A stretch of 64,000 nucleotides of DNA, taken from NCBI GenBank assembly GCA_958350755.1, contig CATWID010000001.1:62001-126000 (forward strand). Direction: 5' to 3'. This DNA is from an uncultured Collinsella sp. (GTDB lineage Bacteria > Actinomycetota > Coriobacteriia > Coriobacteriales > Coriobacteriaceae). Shown here piece by piece: positions 31,669 through 40,459 of the stretch (positions within the stretch are counted from its first letter, which is position 1; each line of letters begins with the position of its first letter). The notes under the pieces are model-generated. The model ran no database searches, was not told the origin of the DNA, and saw nothing but the letters and a program-made list of their open reading frames with translations. The translations under genes were made by a program, and so were the position numbers.

Positions 31669-31750
31669 TGAGCTCATGCCTCCCAAATAGGGGAGGCGGG
31701 AGCTCAAGGTTTTGGGCGTATAAAATGGACACGCCCGGAACCGTGTATAC
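31669..31750 (+). promoter_or_regulatory. rplW-rplB spacer: hairpin and second GGACACGCCCG-N4-CGTG motif
   Basis: The 180-bp gap is long for this operon. It has a stem of about 16 bp (TGAGCTCATGCCTCCC with GGGGAGGCGGGAGCTCA, interrupted) at 31669-31706, then TATAAAAT at 31720-31726 and GGACACGCCCG-N4-CGTGTATAC at 31727-31750. An attenuator followed by an internal promoter for rplB onward is the simplest reading. Confidence 0.5.
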
Positions 31751-31830
31751 GTCCGGTGTCATCGCACCCGAGGCAGAACCTCGAATCCCTGTCTGCGATG
31801 GCTAACGGATTCCTATTGAAAGGGATTGTA

Positions 31831-32661
31831 ATGGCTGTAAAGCACCTTAAGCCGACCTCCGCTGGTAGGCGTTGGCAGACGATCTCCGATTTCTCCGAGA
31901 TCACCTGCACCAAGCCCGAGAAGTCTCTTCTCGAGCCCCTGCCCAAGAAGGCCGGTCGTAACAACAACGGCCGCATCACCACCCGCCACCAGGGCGGCGG
32001 CGTGAAGCGTCGTTACCGCGTGATCGACTTCAAGCGCAACAAGGACGGCGTGCCCGCCAAGGTTGCCACGATCGAGTACGATCCGAACCGTTCCGCTCGC
32101 ATCGCTCTGCTGCACTACGCTGACGGTGAGAAGCGCTACATCCTGGCCCCCAAGGGCCTCGAGGTCGGTCAGACCATCATGTCCGGTTCTGACGCCGACA
32201 TCAAGCCGGGCAACGCTCTGCCCCTCGCCGACATCCCCGTCGGTACGCTCATCCACGCCGTCGAGTTCCAGCCGGGCAAGGGCGCCGCTATCGCTCGTTC
32301 CGCCGGTAACTCCTGCCAGCTGATGGGTAAGGAGGGCAAGTACGCTATCGTCCGTATGCCTTCCTCCGAGATGCGCCGCATCCTCGTTACCTGCCGCGCC
32401 ACCGTCGGTGAGGTCGGCAACGCCGATCACGCCAACATCGTCATCGGCAAGGCCGGCCGTAAGCGTCACATGAACGTGCGCCCGACCGTCCGCGGTACCG
32501 TCATGAACCCTGTCGACCACCCGCACGGCGGTGGCGAGGGCAAGAACCACACCTCTGGTCGTCCCTCTGTTACCCCCTGGGGTAAGCCGACGAAGGGCCT
32601 TCGTACGCGCAAGAAGAAGAAGGTCTCGAACCAGCACATCATTCGTCGCCGTAAGAAGTAA
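31831..32661 (+). CDS. rplB: 50S ribosomal protein uL2
   Basis: Needed for subunit association and peptidyl transfer. 276 residues, typical size, with the SH3-like central fold, GGGVKRRYRVIDFKRNKDGVPAK, and the conserved C-terminal MNPVDHPHGGGEGK containing the essential His. ATG at 31831 follows GAAAGGGAT; the frame is open upstream but that part is not conserved. Confidence 0.96.
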   Translation: MAVKHLKPTSAGRRWQTISDFSEITCTKPEKSLLEPLPKKAGRNNNGRITTRHQGGGVKRRYRVIDFKRNKDGVPAKVATIEYDPNRSARIALLHYADGEKRYILAPKGLEVGQTIMSGSDADIKPGNALPLADIPVGTLIHAVEFQPGKGAAIARSAGNSCQLMGKEGKYAIVRMPSSEMRRILVTCRATVGEVGNADHANIVIGKAGRKRHMNVRPTVRGTVMNPVDHPHGGGEGKNHTSGRPSVTPWGKPTKGLRTRKKKKVSNQHIIRRRKK

Positions 32662-32693
32662 TTTCGGATACCGAGTTTTAGGAGAAAGCACTT

Positions 32694-32954
32694 ATGAGCA
32701 GAAGTCTCAAAAAGGGCCCGTTCGTGGAGACTCGCCTTCTCTCGCGTATCACCGCGATGAACGAGGCTGGCAAGAAGGACGTCGTGAAGACCTGGTCCCG
32801 CGCGTCCACCATCTTCCCCGAGATGGTTGGTCACACCATCGCCGTCCACGACGGCCGCAAGCATGTGCCCGTGTATGTTACCGAGTCCATGGTTGGTCAC
32901 AAGCTCGGCGAGTTCGCGCCGACTCGTACGTTCCGTGGCCACAAGGCCAAATAG
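32694..32954 (+). CDS. rpsS: 30S ribosomal protein uS19
   Basis: Small-subunit head protein contacting S13. 86 residues beginning MSRSLKKGPFVETRLL with TWSRASTIFPEMVGHTI and LGEFAPTRTFRGH, all hallmark segments. ATG after TTAGGAGAAAG. It is 33 bp after rplB and 15 bp before rplV. Confidence 0.96.
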   Translation: MSRSLKKGPFVETRLLSRITAMNEAGKKDVVKTWSRASTIFPEMVGHTIAVHDGRKHVPVYVTESMVGHKLGEFAPTRTFRGHKAK

Positions 32955-32968
32955 GGGGTTAACCGTAA

Positions 32969-33340
32969 ATGGCAACTAAGTCTATTGAAACTGAGGCCAC
33001 CGAGGTTCGCGCCGTCGCTAAGTACGTGCGTGTTTCCCCCAGCAAGGCCCGCCTGGTGGTCGATCTGATCCGCCGCAAGCCTGTCGCTCAGGCCTTCGAC
33101 ATCCTCCACTTCTGCGACCGCGCCGTCGCCGTGGATGTCGAGAAGGTTCTCCGTTCCGCCGTTGCGAACGCCGAGAACAACAACGGTCTGCGTGCCGACA
33201 ACCTGGTTGTCGCCGCTGCCTATGTTGACGAGGGTCCGACGCTTAAGCGCATCCGTCCCCGCGCCAAGGGTTCCGCTTCTCGCATTCTGAAGCGTACTTC
33301 CTACATCACCGTCGTCGTTGCTCCTCGAAAGGAGGCGTAA
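32969..33340 (+). CDS. rplV: 50S ribosomal protein uL22
   Basis: Its beta-hairpin reaches into the exit tunnel. 123 residues: AKYVRVSPSKARLVVDLIRRKPV at the start (helical core) and the hairpin RIRPRAKGSASRILKRTSYITVVV near the end (macrolide-resistance region). The first dozen residues (MATKSIETEATE) are an acidic extension beyond the usual start. ATG at 32969. Confidence 0.95.
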   Translation: MATKSIETEATEVRAVAKYVRVSPSKARLVVDLIRRKPVAQAFDILHFCDRAVAVDVEKVLRSAVANAENNNGLRADNLVVAAAYVDEGPTLKRIRPRAKGSASRILKRTSYITVVVAPRKEA

Positions 33341-33346
33341 AGCTGT

Positions 33347-34057
33347 ATGGGTCAGAAAGTCTACCCCACCGGCTTCCGTCTTGGCATCACCGAGAACTGG
33401 CGCTCCCGCTGGTTCGCAGAGAAGGATTACGCTAAGACCCTCGGTAACGATCTCGAGATCCGCAAGTACCTCGAGAAGCGTCTTTCCCGCGCAGCTGTCT
33501 CCCGCGTCGAGATCGAGCGCGCTGGCGACAAGGTGAAGGTCATCATCCTCACCGCTCGCCCCGGCGTTGTCATCGGTAAGAAGGGTGCCGAGATCGATAC
33601 CCTCCGCACCGAGCTCGAGAAGGTCGCTGGCGTCTCCAAGGGCCAGCTCTCCGTCGACGTTGTCGAGATCAAGCGCCCCGAGCTCGACGCCAACCTCGTT
33701 GCTCAGTCTATCGCCGAGCAGCTCGAGGGCCGCGTTGCCTTCCGTCGCGCTATGCGCAAGGCTGTCCAGTCCGCCCGCAAGGCCGGCGCTAAGGGTATCC
33801 GTATCCAGTGCTCCGGTCGTCTCGGCGGTGCCGAGATGGGCCGTCGTGAGTGGTACCGCGAGGGTCGCGTGCCTCTGCACACCCTCCGTGCCAAGATCGA
33901 CTACGGCACGGCTGTCGCCAGCACCACCATGGGCGCTTGCGGCGTGAAGGTCTGGATCTACCTGGGCGAGAAGCTCCCGGGCCAGCCTGTTCCCAACCCT
34001 GCACTCGAGGGCTCTTCCCGTCCTCGTCGTCGTAACTCCGAGAGGAGGGGTCAGTAG
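33347..34057 (+). CDS. rpsC: 30S ribosomal protein uS3
   Basis: mRNA-entry helicase component of the small subunit. 236 residues: MGQKVYPTGFRLGITENWRS, KH domain with ARPGVVIGKKGAEIDTLR, and the C-terminal GRLGGAEMGRREWYREGRVPLHTLRA, a diagnostic motif. ATG after AAAGGAGG. The stop overlaps the GTG start of rplP by one base. Confidence 0.96.
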   Translation: MGQKVYPTGFRLGITENWRSRWFAEKDYAKTLGNDLEIRKYLEKRLSRAAVSRVEIERAGDKVKVIILTARPGVVIGKKGAEIDTLRTELEKVAGVSKGQLSVDVVEIKRPELDANLVAQSIAEQLEGRVAFRRAMRKAVQSARKAGAKGIRIQCSGRLGGAEMGRREWYREGRVPLHTLRAKIDYGTAVASTTMGACGVKVWIYLGEKLPGQPVPNPALEGSSRPRRRNSERRGQ

Positions 34058-34560
34058 TGCTTGCCCCTAAGCGTATTCTTCACCGCAAGGTGCAGCGTGG
34101 CTCCATGAAGGGCCAGGCCAAGGGTAATACCGAGCTGCATTTCGGCGAGTTTGGTATCCAGGCTCTCGAGGCCCATTGGATCACCAACCGTCAGATCGAG
34201 GCCGCTCGTATTGCCATGACCCGCTACATGAAGCGTGGCGGTCGTGTCTACATCACGATCTTCCCCGATAAGCCCATCACCAAGAAGCCTGCCGAGACTC
34301 GCATGGGTTCTGGTAAGGGTAACCCCGAGGAGTGGGTGGCCGTCGTCAAGCCCGGCCGCATCATGTTCGAGGTCAAGGGCGTGCCCGAGGAGGTCGCTCG
34401 CGAGGCTCTGCGTCTTGCACAGCACAAGCTTCCCATCAAGACCAAGATTGTTGCTGCTAAGAACGCTGAGCAGCGCATCGAGAAGGAGATGGCTGAGGAG
34501 GCCGCTCTCGAGGCCAAGTGGGCTGCTGAGGACGCCGCCGCCGCCAAGGAGGAGAACTAA
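34057..34560 (+). CDS. rplP: 50S ribosomal protein uL16 with a C-terminal extension
   Basis: Binds the A-site tRNA elbow and helps build the peptidyl-transferase centre. The core (residues 1-135) has the family features: MLAPKRILHRKVQRGSMKG, ARIAMTRYMKRGG and MGSGKGNPEEWVAVVKPG. Residues about 136-167 form an extra Ala/Glu/Lys-rich, probably helical tail; ordinary L16 ends near 137-144. GTG start at 34057 overlaps the rpsC stop, and the TAATG junction couples it to rpmC. Confidence 0.95.
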   Translation: MLAPKRILHRKVQRGSMKGQAKGNTELHFGEFGIQALEAHWITNRQIEAARIAMTRYMKRGGRVYITIFPDKPITKKPAETRMGSGKGNPEEWVAVVKPGRIMFEVKGVPEEVAREALRLAQHKLPIKTKIVAAKNAEQRIEKEMAEEAALEAKWAAEDAAAAKEEN

Positions 34561-34775
34561 TGAAGCCCGCAGAGATTCGTGAGCTCTCGGACGCTCAGCT
34601 CGTTGAGAAGCTGAAGGAAATGCGCGCCGAGCTCTTTAACCTTCGTTTCCAGATGGCCACCAGCCAGCTGGACAACACCGCTCGCGTCAACACCGTGAAG
34701 AAGGACATCGCTCGCGTCCTCACGGAGCAGCGCGCCCGCGAGATCGCAGCGGAGAAGTCCGCTGTCGCCGAGTAG
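34560..34775 (+). CDS. rpmC: 50S ribosomal protein uL29
   Basis: Small two-helix protein at the exit-tunnel rim. 71 residues with MKPAEIRELSDAQLVEKLKEM and ELFNLRFQMATSQLDN, matching the family; the RNT/VNTVKKDIARV segment is present. The start overlaps the rplP stop (TAATG). Confidence 0.95.
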   Translation: MKPAEIRELSDAQLVEKLKEMRAELFNLRFQMATSQLDNTARVNTVKKDIARVLTEQRAREIAAEKSAVAE

Positions 34776-34791
34776 GACCTAAGGAGAGAAC

Positions 34792-35052
34792 ATGACTGAT
34801 TCGCGTAACTCGCGTAAGGTCCGTACGGGTGTCGTTACCTCCGTCTCCGGTGCCAAGACCATCGTTGTCACCATCACCGAGCGCAAGCGTCACCCCAAGT
34901 ACGGCAAGATGATGACCAGCTCCAAGAAGCTGCACGCTCACGACGAGGAGTGCACGGCTGGCGTGGGCGATACCGTCCGCGTTATGGAGACCCGTCCTAT
35001 GTCCAAGATGAAGCGTTGGCGCCTCATCGAGGTCGTCGAGCGCGCTAAATAA
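34792..35052 (+). CDS. rpsQ: 30S ribosomal protein uS17
   Basis: OB-fold protein that binds the 5' domain of 16S rRNA. 86 residues, with RTGVVTSVSGAKTIVVTI, KRHPKYGKMMTSSKKLHAHDE and GDTVRVMETRPMSKMKRWRL, all conserved. ATG after AAGGAGAGA. A 118-bp gap follows before rplN. Confidence 0.96.
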   Translation: MTDSRNSRKVRTGVVTSVSGAKTIVVTITERKRHPKYGKMMTSSKKLHAHDEECTAGVGDTVRVMETRPMSKMKRWRLIEVVERAK

Positions 35053-35170
35053 GCAGTCGCTCATACGACTTGTACGTTTCCGAAGATGTGCGTATGCCTG
35101 GCTTGCATACCACGGGCCGTATAAAGGCTGCGCACCTCTCTTCGGTTCTTAGTTCGGAGGAACATCTACC

Positions 35171-35539
35171 ATGATTCAGATGCAAACCATGCTGAACGTC
35201 GCCGACAACTCCGGCGCTCGCAAGATTCGCTGCATCAAGGTGCTTGGCGGTTCCAAGCGTCGTTATGCAGGCATCGGCGATGTGTTCATCGGTGCTGTCC
35301 AGGAGGCTACCCCTGGCGCCAACGTCAAGAAGAAGGACGTTGTCCGTTGCGTCGTCGTTCGCACCGTTAAGGAGATCCGCCGCAAGGATGGCTCCTACAT
35401 TCGCTTTGATGAGAACGCCTGCGTTGTCATCAACAACGATGGCTCGCCCGTCGGCACCCGTATCTTCGGGCCCGTCGCTCGCGAGCTTCGTGACAAGAAG
35501 TACATGAAGATCGTCTCGCTCGCTCCCGAGACCCTGTAG
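35171..35539 (+). CDS. rplN: 50S ribosomal protein uL14
   Basis: Contacts 16S rRNA at the inter-subunit bridge. 122 residues, standard length: MIQMQTMLNVADNSGARKI, GDVFIGAVQEATPGANVKK and GSYIRFDENACVVIN. ATG after TTCGGAGG. The gap before it has GCATACCACGGGCCGTATAAAG, a possible internal promoter with TATAAA at about 35118, and rplN opens the spc half of the cluster. Confidence 0.96.
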   Translation: MIQMQTMLNVADNSGARKIRCIKVLGGSKRRYAGIGDVFIGAVQEATPGANVKKKDVVRCVVVRTVKEIRRKDGSYIRFDENACVVINNDGSPVGTRIFGPVARELRDKKYMKIVSLAPETL

Positions 35540-35552
35540 TTAGGGGAGATAT

Positions 35553-35858
35553 ATGTATATCAAGAAGGGCGATAAGGTCCAGGTTCTCTCTGGTAAGGAT
35601 CGCGGCAAGCAGGGCGTTGTCCTGCGTGCTCTCCCTGCCGAGAACAAGGTCGTTGTCGAGGGCGTTTCGGTCGTCAAGAAGGCCGTCAAGCCCAACGCTG
35701 CCAACCAGCAGGGCGGCATCGTTTCGCAGGAGGCTCCCATCGACGCCTCCAACGTCAATCTCGTCTGCCCCGAGTGCGGTAAGGTTACCCGCGTCGGTCA
35801 CGAGAAGGACGGCAAGAACAAGCTGCGCGTCTGCAAGAAGTGCGGTCACAAGTTCTAA
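35553..35858 (+). CDS. rplX: 50S ribosomal protein uL24
   Basis: Assembly initiator protein near the tunnel exit. 101 residues: KOW motif GDKVQVLSGKDRGKQGVVLRAL and PNAANQQGGIVSQEAPI, then a four-Cys C-terminal region (Cys72, Cys75, Cys94, Cys97) that could bind zinc, a feature shared by many but not all L24. The operon stops here; the usual next genes (rplE, rpsN/rpsZ, rpsH) are absent. Confidence 0.95.
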   Translation: MYIKKGDKVQVLSGKDRGKQGVVLRALPAENKVVVEGVSVVKKAVKPNAANQQGGIVSQEAPIDASNVNLVCPECGKVTRVGHEKDGKNKLRVCKKCGHKF

Positions 35859-35884
35859 GCTGCCCGCAACATCAAGTTGCTAGC

Positions 35885-35918
35885 AAAGGCCCGGATGCCA
35901 CGGCACCCGGGCCTTTTT
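35885..35918 (+). terminator. Terminator after rplX
   Basis: AAAGGCCCGG at 35885-35894 pairs with CCGGGCCTTT at 35907-35916, with TGCC/GGCA pairing inside, then a T run. It closes the ribosomal cluster without rplE. Confidence 0.92.
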
Positions 35919-36625
35919 CTATCCCCACTCGATGGCTTCGGTTCTGCCGTCCCGTCATTCCGGTTGCATCCAGTTTTCGGTGCCGTCTCGAATCGAGTGC
36001 CGCCAGGTGACACCCTGTCGCGTTTCGTCGGCTTCGGGGACAAAAGTCGGGACAACTCCAAAAACTATTTTCGAACTCAGGGCTTTGAGTTTTTGTTTTT
36101 GTCCCAAAGGGCGCGGCGGGATGCCTTTGGAGGCTCGATAGCGCCGAAAACGCCCGTTTTGAAACTTAAATGCCTTTTCGCGTGCAAGCCGCCAGCTGCA
36201 ATAGGAAGTGAATCAACGCAGGTGGCTTTCAAGCAGTTTGCAAAACTGCAGGTCGCAGGTCTTCATTGCCAGTAGGAGAAATGAGTAGTCTCAGGTGGCT
36301 TGCCCATGAGTTGACGAACGGGATTTGAGATTACGCTGACGTCCGGAAACGCTTCGAGCACGGCGTTACGTTTTTGGGGTTTGGGCGTAGCCCCTGCACC
36401 CGCGAGCGCGGGCCTTAAGCCCGCCGAGAGGGTGACGCGTCGAAAACGAAGGGGAAAGAGAGAAGGGGCCGTCCCTATCATTCAGGTTGCGACCGAAGGA
36501 GACAAGGAGACCCCCTGAGCCTGAATGATGCCCCACAGACCGCGTCCGACCGAGCTCAAGCCGAGCTTTTCCTGACGTCCGCCTTCGCGGAGATGATGGC
36601 TGGATTGGCTATGGATTGGCAACAC
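35919..36625. other. Gene-free stretch with hairpins, no recognised gene
   Basis: Short open frames here lack family features and ribosome sites. Visible structure: GGGACAAAA (36037-36045) with TTTTGTCCC (36097-36105), enclosing a smaller AACTCA/TGAGTT hairpin; and ATCATTCAGG (36477-36486) with CCTGAATGAT (36520-36529). The latter pair lies about 100 bp outside the IS3 remnant and might be an old element end. Composition is less GC-rich than the ribosomal genes. Confidence 0.6.
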
Positions 36626-37085
36626 TTATTTGGACGATTCCGGGAGGGACGGCCCCGCCTCCCTGAACTCGACCGGCGACATGTAGCCCAGCGTCGAGTG
36701 GATCCTGAAGTTGTTGTACCAGTGCACGTAATCCAAGAGCTTGGCTCGGAGCTCGCGCGTCCCTCCTCGGTCCTTCGGAGTGGCCGACGATCTCCCCGTT
36801 GCAGAGGTCGACGAGCAGGCAGACGTAGCTCCACGACGTCCCGACGCGCACGCAGGCCAAGTCGCTGCATATATGGGTGCACGGCGCCCTGCCGCCGAAG
36901 CCGCGCGCGACGACGTTCGACACGTCGGCCTCGTTGACCGCCCCGGGGTGCACCTTGAACCTCTTCCTGCCGTATGCGCCGGCCAGGCCGTTCTCCCTCA
37001 TGATGCGGCAGACGCGGCGCCGGCTGACGGTAACGCCCGACCTCCCGGGCGACGCCTTGATCTTGCGCGATCCGTTCCGGCCCTT
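36626..37085 (-). pseudogene. IS3-family transposase (OrfB) remnant
   Basis: Reading the reverse strand, GSRKIKASPGRSGVTVSR, RRVCRIMRENGLAGAYGRK and ICSDLACVRVGTSWSYV are typical of IS3/IS150 OrfB (HTH_21 and start of the rve integrase domain). After EIVGHS the frame breaks and resumes, shifted, at RELRAKLLDYVHWYNNFRIH, STLGYMSPVEFRE and a TAA at 36626-36628, the usual C-terminus. About 90 residues, including later catalytic acids, are missing, and so is the N-terminus. It cannot be active. No intact terminal repeats were found. The right boundary is approximate. Confidence 0.85.
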
Positions 37086-37401
37086 GCTGGCGGCGTGCGC
37101 CGCCGCGGCCGCCGTCGCCCCCGACATTAAGGTCCTCAAGGGCCGCGTCGTCTCCGGCGACCAGTTCGTCTCGCCCGCGGAACAGAAGGAGCGAATCCTC
37201 GCGACCTTCGGCGACCTGTGCTGCGAGATGGAGGGCTGCACCATCGCGCAGGCCGCCTATCTCAACGGCGTGCCCCTCGTCGTCGTGCGCGCCATCAGCG
37301 ACAAGCCCTGCGCCGAGGGCCGGGTCGTCGACTACAACACCTTCGAGAAGAAGGCCGCCTGCGACTGCGCCCGCATCGCCGCGCGCATGGTTAAGCTTTA
37401 G
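37086..37401 (+). pseudogene. C-terminal fragment of MTA/SAH nucleosidase
   Basis: From about 37086 the forward strand reads AAAAAVAPDIKVLKGRVVSG, DQFV, then CEMEGCTIAQAAYLNGVPLV and VVRAISDKPCAEG, the conserved purine-binding (MEGxAxAQ) and catalytic (R-x-ISD) regions of 5'-methylthioadenosine/S-adenosylhomocysteine nucleosidase, ending RIAARMVKL. The first half of the enzyme is absent, replaced by the IS3 remnant. A weak GGCCC/GGGCC hairpin follows. The exact 5' boundary is uncertain. Confidence 0.8.
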
Positions 37402-37594
37402 GCCCTGCGCGCCGGGGCCCTTTCCAAAGCGAAGTGTCGAGCCGAAGTGTTGAGCGTCGGCCCTGAATGTTCAATGGCCGTTGTTTTCTGCCCCTCAAGT
37501 GGTGGACTTTTCCTCGGAGCTGTTGATTCCCCCACGCGCCCCCTTCCGTTCTCTGTTCTCCCCTTATACTCCTTGTACGAGGAGGTAAGAAGTC

Positions 37595-40336
37595 ATGGAC
37601 AAGACCACACAGGACAGCTTGGCAAAGAAACCCGTCGACATGAGGGACAGGATTATCGAGCATCTCGAGGCCCTCACCTCTGCCGTCTCGCTCGACGACC
37701 TTGCCCGTCTGTCCACCTCCGACATCGCCGAGACGCTCATCATCTCCAGGAGCCTGGCGAGCCAGTACCTCAACGACCTTGTTCGCGCCGGTCTTGTGGT
37801 TAAGGTGGCGGGCAGGCCTGTCCGTTATTTTCATCGCCGCGCGTTCCAGAAGCGTTTTCAGGTAAAGCTCTCTGCAAGCGAGTACGCCTCGCTCGCCGAC
37901 CTCATCCAGGCGACGGGAATCGCCGATCACCGCGACTTCGCGCGTGCCGTGGGCTTCGACATGAGCCTCAGCTCCGTTGTCGAGCAGTGCAAGGCTGCGG
38001 TTCAGTACCCTCCGTTTGGCCTGCCCATCCTCTTGAGCGGCGGCGTGGGTGTCGGTAAGTCTTTCCTTTCTCGCCTTGTGTACGAGTACGGCAAGAACCA
38101 GGGCTTGCTGTCCCGCGACTCCTCCTATGTGCGCATCGACTGCGCCGGGGTCCCGGACGCCGCCTCGTTCAACGGGCTTCTTGACGAGTCGATCGCGAAA
38201 GCGCGCGGGGGTGTGGTCTTTGTCAACGGCATCGAGGCACTCTCTCCCTCTGCGATGGAGCACTGCCTTGCGACGGCCCTCGGGCTCGATGCCTCCCAGG
38301 ATGCGCCGCGCGCTCGCCTCGTTCTTTCGACGACGCTTTCCGCCGATGACCTGAAGGTTTCCTCGGCCTACAGCAAAATGCCCATCTGTGCCCGCGTCCC
38401 CTCACTCAAGGAGCGGACCCCCGAGGAGCGCGAGGATCTCATCTTGAGCTTCCTGCGCAGCGAGGGGTGCCGAATCGGTTCTGATGTGAAGATCAGCCGC
38501 GGCGCATACCGTTGCCTCGTGAACGCGGACTTTTCCGATAACATCGCCGGCTTGCGCGCCTGCGTGACGAACTGCTGTGCCAAAGCGTTCCTCAATCGCG
38601 AGGGCGACTACGTCGTCGTTCGCCCGTATCTTCTTCCCAGCGGGCTCCTCTCCTCCGCGCAGATCGATCAACAGCCCGACGATGGCGTTCTGATCGACGC
38701 GTCTCTGGATGCCGCCGAGAGCACAGGGCCGGTCGAGCAGGCGCTCGATGCCCTGTGCTCCCTCGATGAGCGATTCTGCGCCGGGGAGCTCTCTGTCTCC
38801 GAGCTTGTCTCGCAAGCTGTCTCCGCTGTGCGCGGCGTTGAGGATCACTTGATCTTCGACCACGGCGTCGCCTCCTCGAGGTCGCGCGCCTTCGAGCGCG
38901 TCGTGGGCGCGGTCCTTGCCGACGCAGGCTCTTCTTATGGCATCGAGCTTTCGAGGAAGGTCGCTTTTCTACTGGCCCAGGAGATTTGCCTGCAGTTGTG
39001 GCCGGGTATCGGCCTGGCTAAGCGAAAGTCTGCCTGTGCGGAGCAAATCTCCCATCTCCTCGGTGCCGTGACCTCCGAATTGCCGTTTGCCTCGAGTGTC
39101 TCCGATCAGGTCGCCGCAGACGTGGAAGGGGCGCTGGGAATCTCGCTCGATCACTTCACGAAGACGCTTCTGACGCTGTGCGTCGCATCGGAGTCTCGCG
39201 ATGCGAAGACCCTTCGGACGCTCTGCGTCATCTTGTCCCACGGCTACTCAACGGCGACGAGCATCGCCGACGCGGCGAACCGTATGCTCGGCATGCATGT
39301 GTACGAGGCTGTCGACATGCCCTACGACCAGCAGCTGAAGGACATCGTCGGTCCGCTCCAGCGCCTCGTCGACCGCCATTCCTACTGCACCGGGGTCGTG
39401 TTCCTCGTCGACATGGGCTCCTTGGAGGAGGCCTATAAGGCCCTCGAGAACGTTACCGACTCCACTATCGGCGTGGTGAACAACGTCTCTACCGGTCTTG
39501 CGCTCGAGATCGGGGTCGGGCTGCTCGGCGGCAAGTCCATCGCCGAGGTTCTTGGCGATGCGACCGCCGCGTGCGTGACGCACTGCAAGGTGATCGAGCG
39601 CGTCAACCGTGAGGACGCCATCGTCTTCTGCTCCGAGTCCGGGGTCGACGCCGCGGAGAGGATACGCCAGCTCGTCTCGCAGAGCCTCCCGCGCACCATA
39701 GGCGCGCGCCTGCTCACGAGGCCCTTCAAGCAGCTCGTCGCGAACGGGTCGAACGACGCCGTTTTCTCCGAGCACCGCGTCTGCGCCGTCATCGGCACGG
39801 GAGACCCCGGGGTCGCCTCCGTCCCCTTCGTCGCCCTCGAGGACATCATGTCGACGGCGTCCGCCTCTAAGGTTGATGCCGTGTTCGGCAGGTGGCTTGA
39901 CGCTTCCGAGCTCTCTTCTTTCCACGAGAAGCTGCTCTCGAACATGACGCTGCAGAACGTCATCCGCTCCATCACCATCCTCGACCCGGAGCGGCTATTC
40001 CATGAGATCGAGAGCGCCGTGCACGAGCTTCAGCGCAGGACAGGCGAGAAGATCGGCAGCAACGCCATCATTGGGCTCTACGTTCACCTCTGCTGTCTCG
40101 TCGAGCGCCTTGTTACCAGAAACCCCATTGAGACCTACGTTGGCCAGGACCGCTTCGAGGAGGAACGCGCCGATTTCATCGAGTCCTTCAGGCAGAGCTT
40201 CTCGAGCATCTCGACGCGCTATCGCGTAGAGGTTCCCGTAAGCGAGATCGCATATGTCTTCGACTACATAAGCGTGAGCGCCGCCCCGGCGCGAGAAGAG
40301 CGCCTCGGCTCCTCGGACCTCCTGCTCGACGAGTGA
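37595..40336 (+). CDS. LevR-family PRD transcriptional regulator with degenerate AAA+ domain
   Basis: Probable activator of the downstream PTS operon, controlled by PTS phosphorylation. 913 residues. Order: winged helix-turn-helix (about 20-70), AAA+ domain with Walker A GGVGVGKS (150-157), a PRD around His423 (IFDHGV), a IIA(Man)-like domain with active-site His549 (LSHGYSTATSIADAANRML), and a C-terminal PRD with His831 (LYVHLCCLVERL). The GAFTGA loop of sigma-54 activators is missing and the Walker B segment reads GGVVFVNGIEAL, with Asn-Gly where Asp-Glu is expected. ATG after GAGGAGG. Confidence 0.88.
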   Translation: MDKTTQDSLAKKPVDMRDRIIEHLEALTSAVSLDDLARLSTSDIAETLIISRSLASQYLNDLVRAGLVVKVAGRPVRYFHRRAFQKRFQVKLSASEYASLADLIQATGIADHRDFARAVGFDMSLSSVVEQCKAAVQYPPFGLPILLSGGVGVGKSFLSRLVYEYGKNQGLLSRDSSYVRIDCAGVPDAASFNGLLDESIAKARGGVVFVNGIEALSPSAMEHCLATALGLDASQDAPRARLVLSTTLSADDLKVSSAYSKMPICARVPSLKERTPEEREDLILSFLRSEGCRIGSDVKISRGAYRCLVNADFSDNIAGLRACVTNCCAKAFLNREGDYVVVRPYLLPSGLLSSAQIDQQPDDGVLIDASLDAAESTGPVEQALDALCSLDERFCAGELSVSELVSQAVSAVRGVEDHLIFDHGVASSRSRAFERVVGAVLADAGSSYGIELSRKVAFLLAQEICLQLWPGIGLAKRKSACAEQISHLLGAVTSELPFASSVSDQVAADVEGALGISLDHFTKTLLTLCVASESRDAKTLRTLCVILSHGYSTATSIADAANRMLGMHVYEAVDMPYDQQLKDIVGPLQRLVDRHSYCTGVVFLVDMGSLEEAYKALENVTDSTIGVVNNVSTGLALEIGVGLLGGKSIAEVLGDATAACVTHCKVIERVNREDAIVFCSESGVDAAERIRQLVSQSLPRTIGARLLTRPFKQLVANGSNDAVFSEHRVCAVIGTGDPGVASVPFVALEDIMSTASASKVDAVFGRWLDASELSSFHEKLLSNMTLQNVIRSITILDPERLFHEIESAVHELQRRTGEKIGSNAIIGLYVHLCCLVERLVTRNPIETYVGQDRFEEERADFIESFRQSFSSISTRYRVEVPVSEIAYVFDYISVSAAPAREERLGSSDLLLDE

Positions 40337-40459
40337 CCTTCCCCGCGCCGCCGCAAGCTGACCGCGCGTCCTCAATAATCCGATAACCCCTTGCCCGGCG
40401 CGAATCCGGATAGCGCCGAGGCAGTACCGAACGCAAAACTTCATTTGATAGGAGCAAAC

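Noticed and set aside
36877..37401. A complete 174-codon gene ending in the nucleosidase fragment
   Set aside because: Its first part is antisense to the IS3 transposase remnant; only the part after about 37086 matches the enzyme.
40337..40459. A -24/-12 sigma-54 promoter before the PTS IIB gene
   Set aside because: No TGGCAC-N5-TTGCA-like sequence was found, in line with the missing GAFTGA loop in the LevR-like regulator.
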